Shown here: one piece after another, positions 17,942 to 27,054 of the stretch | How the letters are laid out: every line of letters begins with the position of its first letter | Numbering within the stretch: position 1 is the stretch's first letter | Source: Woronichinia naegeliana WA131 | GTDB lineage: Bacteria > Cyanobacteriota > Cyanobacteriia > Cyanobacteriales > Microcystaceae | Assembly (NCBI GenBank): GCA_025370055.1 | Contig: CP073041.1 | Span: 5,178,272-5,242,271, forward strand | DNA: 64,000 nt | Direction of reading: 5' to 3' | The notes under the pieces: model-generated | Databases searched by the model: none | The model's input: the letters and a program-made list of their open reading frames with translations, nothing else | Told to the model about the DNA's origin: nothing | Program-made: the position numbers and the translations under genes

Positions 17942-18733
17942 TTAATCACGTTGCTTTAACCAACTAGGACGTTTAGCGCGTACCGGCTCCACTATCATCT
18001 GAGGACAAATGGTATCCTGGGGCAAGGTTAGTAAATACAGGACTAAATCTGCTACTCTCTCTACCGGCGGTAAACCCTGGGGATGGGGAATGGAACGATT
18101 CTGTGACCAAATAGAACTTTCAAACGCGCCTGGTAAAACGGTTTGAACCCGAATGCCTTTGGGGCCAACCTCTTCGGCTAGGGACTGGGACAAGCCAATA
18201 ACGCCAAATTTGGAGGCACAGTAGGCAGAATCAAAGGCCCGTCCTTTGAGGGCAGATTTGGAGGCAATATTAATGATCTGTCCCGATCGCTGTTGTAACA
18301 TACTGGGCAATACAGCCCGGTTGCTCAGGAAGGTTCCCCTTAAGTTAATGTTAATCACTTCATCCCAGGCTTCCGTGTTCATTTGCCAAATCGGGGTAAT
18401 GTTCGGTTGTTTGCTAGGCCGGAGAATCCCTGCTGATGCCACCAGGATATCGATCTTGCCAAAATGAGCCAGGGTTTTGTCAGCCATTGCGGTCATATCC
18501 TCATCCTTAGCCACATCTAAGGGATATCCCACAATTGGACAAGCTGGATAGGCTGCCGTTAAGCTTTCGGTAACTTCTTGTAATCGCTGGGGATTGCGTC
18601 CTACCATGACGATTGAGGTATTCTGTTGGGCAAGACTGGCGGCGATCGCCTTTCCAATCCCGGCACTTGCTCCCGTGATAATGGCGACCTTTCCCTCTAG
18701 CGAAGTTAAATTACATCTGTTAGCATTAAGCAT
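17942..18733 (-). CDS. Short-chain dehydrogenase/reductase 2
   Basis: A 263-residue classical SDR with cofactor motif TGASAGIG, VASAGILRP, catalytic Ser in INIASKSAL and YxxxK in SAYCASKFG. An Arg after the second strand (MVGRNPQR) suggests NADP(H) preference, in contrast to its tandem paralogue. It is transcribed away from the alkaline-phosphatase-type gene with 111 bp between them, so a shared divergent control region is likely. Confidence 0.85.
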   Translation of the reverse strand: MLNANRCNLTSLEGKVAIITGASAGIGKAIAASLAQQNTSIVMVGRNPQRLQEVTESLTAAYPACPIVGYPLDVAKDEDMTAMADKTLAHFGKIDILVASAGILRPSKQPNITPIWQMNTEAWDEVININLRGTFLSNRAVLPSMLQQRSGQIINIASKSALKGRAFDSAYCASKFGVIGLSQSLAEEVGPKGIRVQTVLPGAFESSIWSQNRSIPHPQGLPPVERVADLVLYLLTLPQDTICPQMIVEPVRAKRPSWLKQRD

Positions 18734-18844
18734 ATTGTTGAGAACTATTGGGGATTTTGAAAAATTTAACTATCGTTAAGCCGGAATCTTTTCCTAATAT
18801 GCCATTTTTCTTGACTGGTTTCTATAATTCCTGGGAGGAAGTTA
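18734..18844. promoter_or_regulatory. Divergent promoter region of the SDR and phosphatase-type genes
   Basis: The two start codons are only 111 bp apart on opposite strands, so both promoters should lie here. A purine-rich ribosome binding site (GGGAGGAAG) precedes the plus-strand ATG at 18845. No operator was identified. Confidence 0.4.
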
Positions 18845-20461
18845 ATGACTCGCACACTCTTCATTGGTCTTGATGGTGCAACATTCACTGTTTTGAATGA
18901 AATGACTCGTGACTTACCTGGGGAAGGCATTACAATGCCGTTTTTAAAAAAATTCTTAGAGAATGGAGTCCGAGCCAAATTACGTTCAACACCTAATCCT
19001 TTAACCCCTCCGGCTTGGGTTTCTATTCAAACCGGCAGAAATCCGGGAGAACATGGGATTTATGACTTCGTTCATACAGAAGAAAAAGGAAGAGATATTT
19101 TCTTTACCCTCAATGATTTTCGTAATATTGACACGGAAACTATTTGGTCAATTTTGGGACGGCAAGATAAAAGTTATGTCGCACTGAATTTCCCAGTAAC
19201 AGCCCCTCCTAAGGGTTTAACCGGCGTTGTTGTCCCTGGTTTTGTTTCATGGAAACATCTCCGTCGTAATGTTTCACCAGAGAACTTTTATGAGCGACTT
19301 AAGAATATTCCTGATTTTGATCCCAAAGAATTAGCTTGGGATTTTGAACAGGAAGGGAAAGCCATTGAAATCATTAGTCCTGAAGATATGGAAAGCTGGA
19401 TTAGCTATCACCTTCCTAGGGAAGAACAGTGGTTTCGTATTTCCGAAATGTTAATGAAAGAAGATAATCCTGATTTCATGGCCGTTCTGTTTGATGGAAC
19501 CGACAAAATTCAACATCAGGCTTGGAAGTTTTTAGATCCAGCTTTGTTGCCGGAAAATCCCTCTCCCTGGGAGACACGAATGCGTGCTCTCTGTTTAAAA
19601 TATTTTCGACAACTAGATGGTTATATTGAAGCACTGGTCACGCTAGCAGGGCCAGACGCACAGGTTTTTATGGCCTCTGATCATGGTTTTACCACCACCA
19701 CCGAAGTCATTCGGATTAATAGTTTCTTGGCGGAAAAAGGATACCTGATCTGGAAAGAGGATGATGGTACTGAACAAAGTAAAAGACGGGATGCTTCCAA
19801 CTTTGCCAATGTGGATTGGGATCAAACGTTGGCTTACTGTCGTACTCCTTCCAGTAATGGTATTACTATCCGTGTCGCGGAAAAACCAGGCGACCCAGGT
19901 ATTAAACCAGAAAACTATGAAAGCTTCCGTACCAAATTAATTCTGGATCTGGAAAGTTTTGTTGATGAAGAAAACGGGGAACGGATCATCGTGGAAATTA
20001 TGAAGCGAGAAGATGTTTTCCCTGGTAAAAACATGAAAAACGCCCCTGATCTGACCTTGATGCTGCGTGACAATGGCTTTGTGTCAGTCCGTAGCACCAC
20101 ACCGCCTCTCTGGAAGCGAGATATGCCGGCGGGCACTCATCATCCCGATGGTGTTTTTCTGGCGGGAGGTTATGGCATCCGTCAAGGCGTTGAAACCGAT
20201 TTAAAACAAATTGTCGATGTCGCACCGACTTTTCTTTATAGCCAAGGTCTGCCTATTCCTAGCGACTTTGAAGGAACTATTCCCCAGGATTTCTTTACAG
20301 AGGAGTATTGGAACGCTCAGCCTCCTCGAACAGGGCCAGCGACCCTCTCCATTGAGCAGTTAAATGCTTCGCCCTCCCCTAGCTCAAGTTCTGAGGATGC
20401 AACAGAGGAAGACAAGGCAAAAATCATTGCCCAATTGCAAATGTTAGGATATATGGAATAA
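18845..20461 (+). CDS. Alkaline phosphatase superfamily phosphodiesterase/pyrophosphatase-type enzyme
   Basis: A 538-residue protein of the alkaline-phosphatase superfamily, type I phosphodiesterase/nucleotide pyrophosphatase group. Metal and nucleophile motifs are visible: FIGLDGATF (Asp10), TPPAWVSIQTGRNPGEHG (nucleophile region near residues 55-72), LFDGTDKIQHQAW (Asp and His near 216) and MASDHGF (Asp-His near 279), with a last His in GTHHPDGVF. No signal peptide is seen. The substrate is unknown. The next genes are an acyl carrier protein, a hydrolase and a methyltransferase, so it may act on an acyl or phospho-lipid intermediate; that is inference from position. Confidence 0.8.
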   Translation: MTRTLFIGLDGATFTVLNEMTRDLPGEGITMPFLKKFLENGVRAKLRSTPNPLTPPAWVSIQTGRNPGEHGIYDFVHTEEKGRDIFFTLNDFRNIDTETIWSILGRQDKSYVALNFPVTAPPKGLTGVVVPGFVSWKHLRRNVSPENFYERLKNIPDFDPKELAWDFEQEGKAIEIISPEDMESWISYHLPREEQWFRISEMLMKEDNPDFMAVLFDGTDKIQHQAWKFLDPALLPENPSPWETRMRALCLKYFRQLDGYIEALVTLAGPDAQVFMASDHGFTTTTEVIRINSFLAEKGYLIWKEDDGTEQSKRRDASNFANVDWDQTLAYCRTPSSNGITIRVAEKPGDPGIKPENYESFRTKLILDLESFVDEENGERIIVEIMKREDVFPGKNMKNAPDLTLMLRDNGFVSVRSTTPPLWKRDMPAGTHHPDGVFLAGGYGIRQGVETDLKQIVDVAPTFLYSQGLPIPSDFEGTIPQDFFTEEYWNAQPPRTGPATLSIEQLNASPSPSSSSEDATEEDKAKIIAQLQMLGYME

Positions 20462-20586
20462 TCTTAAGCATTCGTAATCCAACCCCTAGTCCCTTCAATC
20501 GCTCCTGTAGAAAGTGTTTGCTTTCTCAGTGAGTTGAAGAGGGGAGAAATCTATCCTGAACTTTTTCTAGACTTCTATCGAATCTT

Positions 20587-20892
20587 ATGACTACAGCAGC
20601 ACCCAAACAAGACGTAACAGAGCGAGTAATTACTATCATTGACGATATGACTCAAGATTGGGATCTCCCTTCGGATGAACCGATCAGTGCAACAACCCAG
20701 TTGATGGATGATTTAGCCTTTGAGTCTGTTGATGTTGTTCAATTAATTGTGGCTTTGGAAGAGAACTTCAAGAATCCTTCTGCTGAGGCACGTCTCCCTT
20801 TTGAAAAGCTGATTATGATCGATGGTCGATATGTCGATGATCTGAGTATCGATGAGATTGCTGAGTTTTTAGTTTCCCAATCAGTGGCTTAA
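20587..20892 (+). CDS. Acyl carrier protein, stand-alone
   Basis: A 101-residue carrier protein. The phosphopantetheine attachment site is Ser47 in DDLAFESVDVVQL, a close match to the DLxxxSxDxxxL signature. It is longer than the fatty-acid ACP (about 78) because of an N-terminal extension and a longer loop before helix III (LIMIDGRYVDDLSIDEIAEFL). That suggests a secondary-metabolism or specialised lipid carrier, not the housekeeping AcpP. It lies between the phosphatase-type gene and the hydrolase in one apparent operon. Confidence 0.88.
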   Translation: MTTAAPKQDVTERVITIIDDMTQDWDLPSDEPISATTQLMDDLAFESVDVVQLIVALEENFKNPSAEARLPFEKLIMIDGRYVDDLSIDEIAEFLVSQSVA

Positions 20893-20944
20893 AAAGTTTG
20901 TTGGCCAAGCATTTCGGTGAACAAGATTCAAACCGTATTAAACA

Positions 20945-21943
20945 ATGGCGATTTCAGATAGAATCAGGCAACGCATTCTTGCGCGTCGTCAAGGTGTTCA
21001 AGAAAATACTGTAGCTCATCGTCTTATTGATGTTCAAGCTTTTTCTCAATATAGTCCTGAAGTCATCGAAGCGTTAACCTTTGTTGATGATCAGCGTCAT
21101 CGAGAAATCCCCTTGAATATCTACTATCCACGAGAAAGGAATAAATGTCCTATCCTTTTCTTTTCCCATGGGGCTGGTGGCTCTCGTCTTTCCTATGATT
21201 ATTTAGGACGGTACTGGGCTAGTCATGGCTATATTGCTATTCACCCAACCCACATTGGTAGTGACTCTTCTCTGCTAGGAAAACAGCGAGGACTTGGTTT
21301 TCAACTCCTCAAAGATATCATTGATGATCCCCAGCAATGGCAAGATCGAGTTCAAGATATTTCTGCTTTGATTGATTCCCTTCCGCTTTTGGAACAGAAG
21401 GTTCCTGTGTTGGCAGGAAAGCTAGATCGTTCCTCTATTGGTGTAGCGGGTCATTCCTTTGGTGCCCATACGGTGATGTTACTGGCGGGAGCCAATCTCC
21501 GGCTTCCGAACGGAGCGATTCTTAATCTTAAGGATGAACGTATTTGTGCTTTTCTGGCTATTTCTCCCCAGGGAACTGGCCGGCAAGGTTTTGATCGCCA
21601 TTCTTGGGAGATGATCACTCGGCCAATGATGATCATTACCGGGCCAGAGGATCGAGGGTTAATGGGAGAAACGGCTCAGTGGCGACAGCAGTCCTTTGAC
21701 TATATGGCTCCAGGCGATAAGTGTCAGATCTTGATTCAGCGAGCTTCCCATTTTTCTTTTGCAGAGGATCAGTTGGGGTTAGTGAATCGCGATCGCCAAC
21801 GTCAAGTACATAGTTATGTTCAAGATCTGAGTTTAGCTTTCTGGCATACCTATCTCCAGCCTTCCCCATCGACGTTAAAGTTGCTTGATTCTCTCAAGTT
21901 ACCGGCAGATAATCGGGGAGAAATCACCGTTTTACAAAAATAG
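20945..21943 (+). CDS. Alpha/beta hydrolase (PAF-acetylhydrolase/dienelactone-hydrolase-like)
   Basis: A 332-residue cytoplasmic hydrolase without a signal peptide. The oxyanion strand is ILFFSHGAGGSRLSYDY, the nucleophile elbow is GVAGHSFGAHTVML, the acid is in IITGPEDRGL and the His in RASHFSF. It resembles the catalytic half of the exported hydrolase at 10411-12090. In this operon it could release or transfer an acyl chain from the adjacent carrier protein; that role is inferred. It begins 52 bp after the ACP stop. Confidence 0.82.
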   Translation: MAISDRIRQRILARRQGVQENTVAHRLIDVQAFSQYSPEVIEALTFVDDQRHREIPLNIYYPRERNKCPILFFSHGAGGSRLSYDYLGRYWASHGYIAIHPTHIGSDSSLLGKQRGLGFQLLKDIIDDPQQWQDRVQDISALIDSLPLLEQKVPVLAGKLDRSSIGVAGHSFGAHTVMLLAGANLRLPNGAILNLKDERICAFLAISPQGTGRQGFDRHSWEMITRPMMIITGPEDRGLMGETAQWRQQSFDYMAPGDKCQILIQRASHFSFAEDQLGLVNRDRQRQVHSYVQDLSLAFWHTYLQPSPSTLKLLDSLKLPADNRGEITVLQK

Positions 21944-21974
21944 TCCTCCCATTCGTTCTGAACTTAAGAAATTT

Positions 21975-22865
21975 ATGATGGAAGTTATTACGTCCTACGA
22001 ACCCTATTCTCAACAGCCAGAATATATTCAAGGCAATCGCGACTTTTTGGAAAATCTCTCACTCGGAAAATTTGTAAGAGTTCTGGATTTGGCCTGTGGC
22101 ACTGGAACATTGACGGAGATCCTGTTTGAGATTCAGCCTAATATTCAAGTGATCGGGATTGATATTTCTAAGGAATCTTTAGATATTGGTCGTAAAAACT
22201 TTCGAGAAAGAGGACTTTTAGTTGAAGATATCAATGGTCTAGAAGTAGCAGCCCAGGTGAATAAAGGGGCTGTTTTGTTATTAGAAGGCAGTGCCGATGA
22301 GATTCCTTGCCAACCGAATAGTATTGACTTAGTGGTGATGGGAAATTCGATTCACCTCTTACCGGATAAGGATAAGCTTCTACAGGGAATTTTGCGGGTT
22401 CTTCGTCCAGGGGGTCGTTTCGCTTTTAATAGTACTTTCTTTGTGGGCACTTACCCAGAAGGGACACAATGGATCAACAATGAATGGATGAAAGAATCCT
22501 TTAAAGTCATGCTGGATCTAGATAAACAGCAACGGGAAAAAGGAGAGCCAGGCATCAAGCGTAAACGAGGAACGGTGGGTAAAGCTTTTGACAAGGGTTG
22601 GATGTCTTCCGAGGAATGGCAAGAAACGTTAAGTCGTAATGGTTTTGAGGCGGTTGGCTCTGCTCTGCGTACAATTATGATGACCCAGCAGAGTTTTGAA
22701 ACGGTTGGAGTCTATGCTGGTTTGGCGGAAGTGCTGATGAGTGGTTATCCAATCCAGTTTGCTAGTCAAGCCTTACAAGAGGGAGCCAAAAATCTATGGG
22801 AACGGGAAAAGTTAACGGAAATTCCTCGTTACTGGCTAGAAATAACCGGTATTAAACCCGCCTAA
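21975..22865 (+). CDS. Class I SAM-dependent methyltransferase
   Basis: About 296 residues with a Rossmann-type SAM-binding core: motif I VLDLACGTGTLTEIL, acidic end of strand 2 in VIGIDISKES, motif II-like SADEIPCQPNSIDLVVMGNSIHLL and post-motif LRVLRPGGRFAFN. The frame is open to 21885, overlapping the hydrolase; the ATG at 21975 (or 21978) leaves a 31-bp gap and a sensible N terminus. It is the last gene of the operon before the IS island, so further operon genes may have been lost or displaced. Substrate unknown. Confidence 0.8.
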   Translation: MMEVITSYEPYSQQPEYIQGNRDFLENLSLGKFVRVLDLACGTGTLTEILFEIQPNIQVIGIDISKESLDIGRKNFRERGLLVEDINGLEVAAQVNKGAVLLLEGSADEIPCQPNSIDLVVMGNSIHLLPDKDKLLQGILRVLRPGGRFAFNSTFFVGTYPEGTQWINNEWMKESFKVMLDLDKQQREKGEPGIKRKRGTVGKAFDKGWMSSEEWQETLSRNGFEAVGSALRTIMMTQQSFETVGVYAGLAEVLMSGYPIQFASQALQEGAKNLWEREKLTEIPRYWLEITGIKPA

Positions 22866-23374
22866 ATTAATTCCGGCTCTCTCTCTAGCTCTCGTCTTAG
22901 GAACCTCTGGCAGGAGAGAGAGAGAGAATGGCCATCCGTGTCAACTTAAAGGAATGGGTTCCCAAATTTGTTGATTGAGAGCGGCCTTTTCTCGATGTCG
23001 CTTTCTCTCAGCTTTGACCAAACCAAATAACTTAGCACGTTCAGCCAGATAGGTTACTGTATCAGGCTTTTCTCCTCTAGCAATAGCCTTCGCTACATAG
23101 TATAGACTCCGAAACACCATCTCTACTGAGATTTTTTCTTTCGGTTGATTTAGAGCAATCGCCACTTCCCCTACCAATTGATTTAAGACCGTATAGAAAA
23201 TCAAAGTGCAAATAATCTGGATTTGGACACCATTCTTATTACCTACCCATAAATAGGCTAGTCCTAAAAGTCTTTTCGTTAATAAAAAGGCTTCTTCGAT
23301 TGTCCATCGTCTTCGATATAAATCACAGACCTCTTCGGCGGACAGTTGTTCGGGAGACAACACATTTGTTAAAT

Positions 23375-25064
23375 AGGGCTTGCTGAAAAAGTCAAAAAAC
23401 GAAAGAAATGTGGGTTAGGGAAGTATGGACTGAAAAAGCATAGATAACTTATCCTTATAGAAACAAATCAAAATACAGATTTTGTTTAATCTATTGTTCC
23501 TTTCTGTCTAAAAAGGTCAACACAAATCACTCCTCACAAAAGAGAGGAAAATTAACACCATTTTTCACAAGAAAAACGACTCTACAACTTTTTACTTTTT
23601 GTCTTCTGAAGTAGAGTAGAAAGATTCATTACCAAAAAGTTCATCGCAATTACCGTTTCCGAGGTCTCAGGTAGTTTGGCCATCACTCGACCAAGACTAA
23701 ATTTCCTCTTTCCCTGTCCGAATTTACCCTCAATGGCATTACGCACTCTTTCATCTGAGCGTGCCTCTTTCTTTTTTTCTTTGCTCACCTCTTTCGGCGG
23801 TCTTCCCAATCGGGGACCACTCATTCTTATATCCCTTTCTTTACAATAAGCTCGATTCGCTTTTGTTCGATAGATTTTATCCACATGAACCGATTCCGGA
23901 TAACATCCTGTTTCCCTTTTATATTCTTCTATTCGCGCTTGTAAATCTCCCGATTCGTTGTAATTATCCCAACTTAATTTGTCTAAGAAGACAAAGCCAT
24001 TCACATTACTTGCCGATATTTTAGCTCCAAACTCTACTGCTTTTCCCGCTTTTCCACGCACTATTGGACGCACGTGAGGTTGGCTTACACTCACAATTCT
24101 GTTTTCTACTTTATTTGTCTTTTTTTCATACATTTCTAACTGTTGCTCATACACTTTTCCTATCGTTACAAGCTCTTCTTGCTCTTTTTTCGTTAGTTTT
24201 TCTAACTTTGCTCCCTCTTCTATCATTTTTTCTATATGAGACAAGTTTCTTTTTATATATCCTAGTTGTTTTTTTGTTCCTTTTCTTCTTTCTTTTTTTG
24301 ACACACGACGTTTTTTTGCTATGGCTAAGTACTCTTTTCTTGCCACTTCCCTATAAGTCCTCGGCTTTTCTTTCCTTTTCTCTTTTATTTCTTCATACAG
24401 CTTATCTATTATTTTTTCTGTTTTTTCTCTGGCATCATTCAATATTCCTATATCCGTTGGATATTTTATATCTGCTGGTGTACAAGTCGCATCTAACAAT
24501 AACTTTCCTTCATTTTCTTTTTTTTCTGACGCTACACCCGTCGCTTTTTTTTCTATTTCTTTATTAATTTTATTTATTAATTCCATTCCTATTTTTTTAC
24601 GAAAATGAACCATCATTGACGCATTAAATGCTTCTTTGCTACTATAGCTTTCCATTCCTATAAAGTACTGTAAATAAGGGTTCTCTTTTATTTGTTCTAC
24701 TGTTTCTCTGTCACTTTTTCCTGAAATTTCTTTGATAATTAATGCTCCTAATGCCATTCTAAATGATTTGGCTGGGGCTCCTTTTTTTTCTGTGAAGTTT
24801 TTTGCATATTCTTCCTCATATTCTTCCCAAAGAATCATTTTTGACATTTCTATCCAACGATTTTCTTCGTCTAACTGCCCGCCGAACAGATTTTTCAAGT
24901 TTTCTGGTGTTTCAATTGAGTACTGTTGCTTTCGGTACATCTGCTTTCTCTCTTCTTAATGCAATGGTTTTGAGGCATTCTACCCTATTTTCGTGCATTC
25001 TAGCGGTTCTTAATTCGCCTACTATTTTTCTCCGTAAAGGTTTCAGCTTTTTTCAGCAAGCCCT
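23375..25064 (-). mobile_element. IS-B copy 1 (IS5-type, 1690 bp)
   Basis: Ends AGGGCTTGCTGAAAAAG and TTTTTTCAGCAAGCCCT. The flanks do not form a target duplication (AAAT left, ATCC right) and belong to different elements: IS-E at the left and IS-G at the right. This indicates recombination between two IS-B copies rather than a simple insertion. Confidence 0.9.
23582..24940 (-). CDS. IS-B transposase (IS5 family DDE)
   Basis: A 452-residue transposase. The N-terminal domain (MYRKQQYSIETPENL to MMVHFRKKIG, about residues 1-130) matches the IS5/IS4-superfamily N-terminal domain; LLLDATCTPADIKYPTD holds the first Asp; VHVDKIYRTKANRAYC the second; RNAIEGKFGQGKRKFSLGR the final Glu. The middle, about residues 175-290, is a lysine/glutamate-rich coiled-coil insertion. 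The three copies in the window appear identical apart from the interrupted end of copy 2, so transposition was recent. Confidence 0.9.
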   Translation of the reverse strand: MYRKQQYSIETPENLKNLFGGQLDEENRWIEMSKMILWEEYEEEYAKNFTEKKGAPAKSFRMALGALIIKEISGKSDRETVEQIKENPYLQYFIGMESYSSKEAFNASMMVHFRKKIGMELINKINKEIEKKATGVASEKKENEGKLLLDATCTPADIKYPTDIGILNDAREKTEKIIDKLYEEIKEKRKEKPRTYREVARKEYLAIAKKRRVSKKERRKGTKKQLGYIKRNLSHIEKMIEEGAKLEKLTKKEQEELVTIGKVYEQQLEMYEKKTNKVENRIVSVSQPHVRPIVRGKAGKAVEFGAKISASNVNGFVFLDKLSWDNYNESGDLQARIEEYKRETGCYPESVHVDKIYRTKANRAYCKERDIRMSGPRLGRPPKEVSKEKKKEARSDERVRNAIEGKFGQGKRKFSLGRVMAKLPETSETVIAMNFLVMNLSTLLQKTKSKKL

Positions 25065-25256
25065 ATCCTAGTGAACGCATTGCTCAACTAGCCATCCAAC
25101 ATCAAGCCCCAATGATTTTTCCTCAAAGTCCACCTAGTCTGCTTTTGCCTAAATTCCTTGCCGCTAAACTTGACCCTTTTCCAAGTCCTGATAGACTTAC
25201 TTTGGCCGCATAGTCATTACCTTCTCTGCCATCCATAAACTTCCCACTGTCCAGTT
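25065..25256 (+). pseudogene. IS-G transposase C-terminal fragment and right end
   Basis: The plus strand encodes SERIAQLAIQHQAPMIFPQS and continues to a stop at about 25213, clearly homologous to the last 48 residues of the IS-G transposase at 58307. The fragment ends with AACTTCCCACTGTCCAG, the IS-G terminus, joined directly to the IS-E coding sequence (GVLE). IS-G had therefore inserted into IS-E; the rest was lost at the IS-B1 junction. Confidence 0.85.
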
Positions 25257-25457
25257 TCTAACACTCCTTTTAGTAATATTGCAAATATTTCGGCTGGCAC
25301 ATTCATCATTCTTTTTGATACTGCCTGTTTGCTTACTTTTAATGATGCTACCCATAGCAATCCCTCTTCCTCTAACAGTCTTACCGCTTCACTTATACCC
25401 GCTATTTGACGATACACTATACTTAACACTAATGCCACCATTACTGGTAAATTTAAT

Positions 25458-26635
25458 GGGTACATCCCGGATAAAGTAGTACATAGAATCTGGGGTAAAA
25501 TGGAAAAAAACTGATGAGCGAAAAAAGTATGTTACCGATTCCCCCAGAAGAAAAAGCACTGTTAAAACAGCATCTCACCGAATCAGCCCGTATCCTGCGC
25601 AAATATACGGAACCAGAGAAACAGAAGGACTTTGGAAGCATCGAAGTAGAAGTCAGAACCCAGATGTTAGAAATTGTGGGGCCAACAATGGGGGAGTTTT
25701 TTTTTCAGAAGGGGGAAAAAAACGGTCTGGAAACAAGCGAAAAATCAAAACCCTAGTCGGAGAAGTGGAAATAAGCCAAAAACAAGCCAGAAAACTAAAG
25801 GTGTCGCCAAAAATCGTCTTAAGTCCAGGTTTAGAGAAATGCTGTCTAAGAGCCAGTGCGAAAACATCCTACCAACAAGCAGAAGAAGATATAGAGGAGT
25901 TGATGGGGATAAAAGTAGGACATAGCAGTTTACATCGCTTGGTAGAACGGACAGAACTGCCCTTAGCTCAAGCTCAGTCAGAGAGTGCGGGGGTCAGTAT
26001 AGATGGGGGAAAGATTTGTCTGCGGGGCGAGGAGAAGGAAGGGGGACAGTGGCGAGATTATAAACTGGTGAGTCTTCATGGCAATGTCTGTGAAGCCTTT
26101 TTCCAAGACCCAGAGGGCTTAAAGAATTGGAGCAATGTTCAACCTTTGTCTCCAATAGTGACCTTTTTGGGAGATGGTCATCCCGCAATCTGGAATGCGG
26201 TAGAGAGTTTCGCCACTCAATCGTGGCTGATACGACGAGAGGTGTTGGATTGGTATCATCTCAAGGAGAATCTGTTCAAAGTGGGTGGCTCTCTCAAACG
26301 GCTAGAAGCAGTGGAGCATTTACTGTGGCGGGGTTTTGTGAACAAGGCAATAGATGCGTTTGATGGAGTCAAAAGCAAGAGGGCAAAGAATTTTCAAGCC
26401 TATTTGACGAAGCATTATCAGCGTATCCCTGATTACCAATACTATCAACAGCTTGGTATTGTGATTGGTTCTGGTGATGTGGAGTCTAAGATTAAACAGG
26501 TGGGAGCTAGGGTTAAATTGTCGGGAGCACGTTGGCATCTTCATAATGTTTCTCGTATTCTTCGGCTACGATGTGCTTATCTCAATCACTCTCCTCTTTT
26601 GAGTGTCAATGTATTATCTTAAGTGGGATGCACCC
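25458..26635 (+). mobile_element. IS-F: ISKra4-family element (1178 bp)
   Basis: Ends GGGTACATCCC and GGGATGCACCC (imperfect inverted repeats), flanked by ATTTAAT direct repeats (25451-25457, 26636-26642). It lies inside IS-E and its removal restores the IS-E reading frame. Confidence 0.85.
25514..26622 (+). CDS. IS-F transposase, made by -1 frameshift
   Basis: The first frame (25514-25756; MSEKSMLPIPPEEKALLKQH) overlaps a second frame that carries the catalytic domain to 26622. The heptamer A_AAA_AAC at 25717-25723 is in phase with the first frame; slipping back one base continues as RSGNKRKIKTLVGEVEIS and then AEEDIEELMGIKVGHSSLHR. SIDGGKICLRGEE and FLGDGHPAIW carry catalytic Asp residues, and GSGDVESKIKQ near the C terminus the Glu. 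The domain order is that of ISKra4 transposases. Full-length product is about 370 residues. Programmed frameshifting is inferred from the motif. Confidence 0.8.
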
Positions 26636-27054
26636 ATTTAATACCCTATCTCTCATCATTTTCTCATGAGTTCCCTGTAAATATTTTAATGGTGTAAACA
26701 TTGTGGGTTCTAGTAATTCAAACAACTCTTTTGTTATTTCAGGGATTTCTACCCCTGGCTGATTTGTCTTACGACGTAAGTCTGGGTTTCCTTTTCTCCG
26801 AGGATGTTGTCTTGCCATTTGTTTTTTGCTCACTTTTTTATATACTAACCTTTTTTTCAGCCTACTCTTACTTCCGCCTGCTTTTAGGCTAATCTTTTGT
26901 GAGTAGGCATTTTGGCTTAAGTTGACACCAATGGAGAATGGCTCTCAAAAATGTTTAAAGGCGATCGGCTGATTGACTGACTAAACATGGGAGAGAAAAG
27001 GCTAAAAGGCTTGTCAGAAGGGGTGCGACCTTTAGTTGATAAAAGCTGTTGTAA

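Larger units (their letters stand above)
22941..26833 (-). pseudogene. IS-E transposase (IS4 family), in three pieces
   Basis: On the minus strand the N terminus (26643-26833: MSKKQMARQHPRRKGNPDLR to EKMMRDRVLN) continues at 25257-25457 (LNLPVMVALVLSIVYRQIAG to LLKGVLE), and the C terminus is at 22941-23374 (TNVLSPEQLSAEEVCDLYRR, with the YRRRWTIEEAF segment carrying the last catalytic Glu). Removing IS-F and one copy of ATTTAAT joins RVLN to LPVM in frame exactly. The segment with the first catalytic Asp residues is gone, so it is inactive. Confidence 0.85.
22932..26934 (-). mobile_element. IS-E: IS4-family element, disrupted by nested insertions
   Basis: The termini are inverted repeats (CCATCCGTGTCAACTT at 22932; AAGTTGACACCAATGG ending at 26934), flanked by an AGAATGG direct repeat. 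Within it lie IS-B1, a fragment of IS-G, and IS-F. About the middle third of the transposase is missing. A second right end of the same element survives at 39556-39585. Confidence 0.8.

Noticed and set aside
24064-24567. A 167-codon hydrophobic frame antisense to the IS-B transposase, repeated in all three IS-B copies
   Set aside because: It is the complement of the lysine/glutamate-rich coiled coil of the transposase, which gives Phe/Leu/Ser-rich antisense codons. It has no ribosome binding site or independent support.
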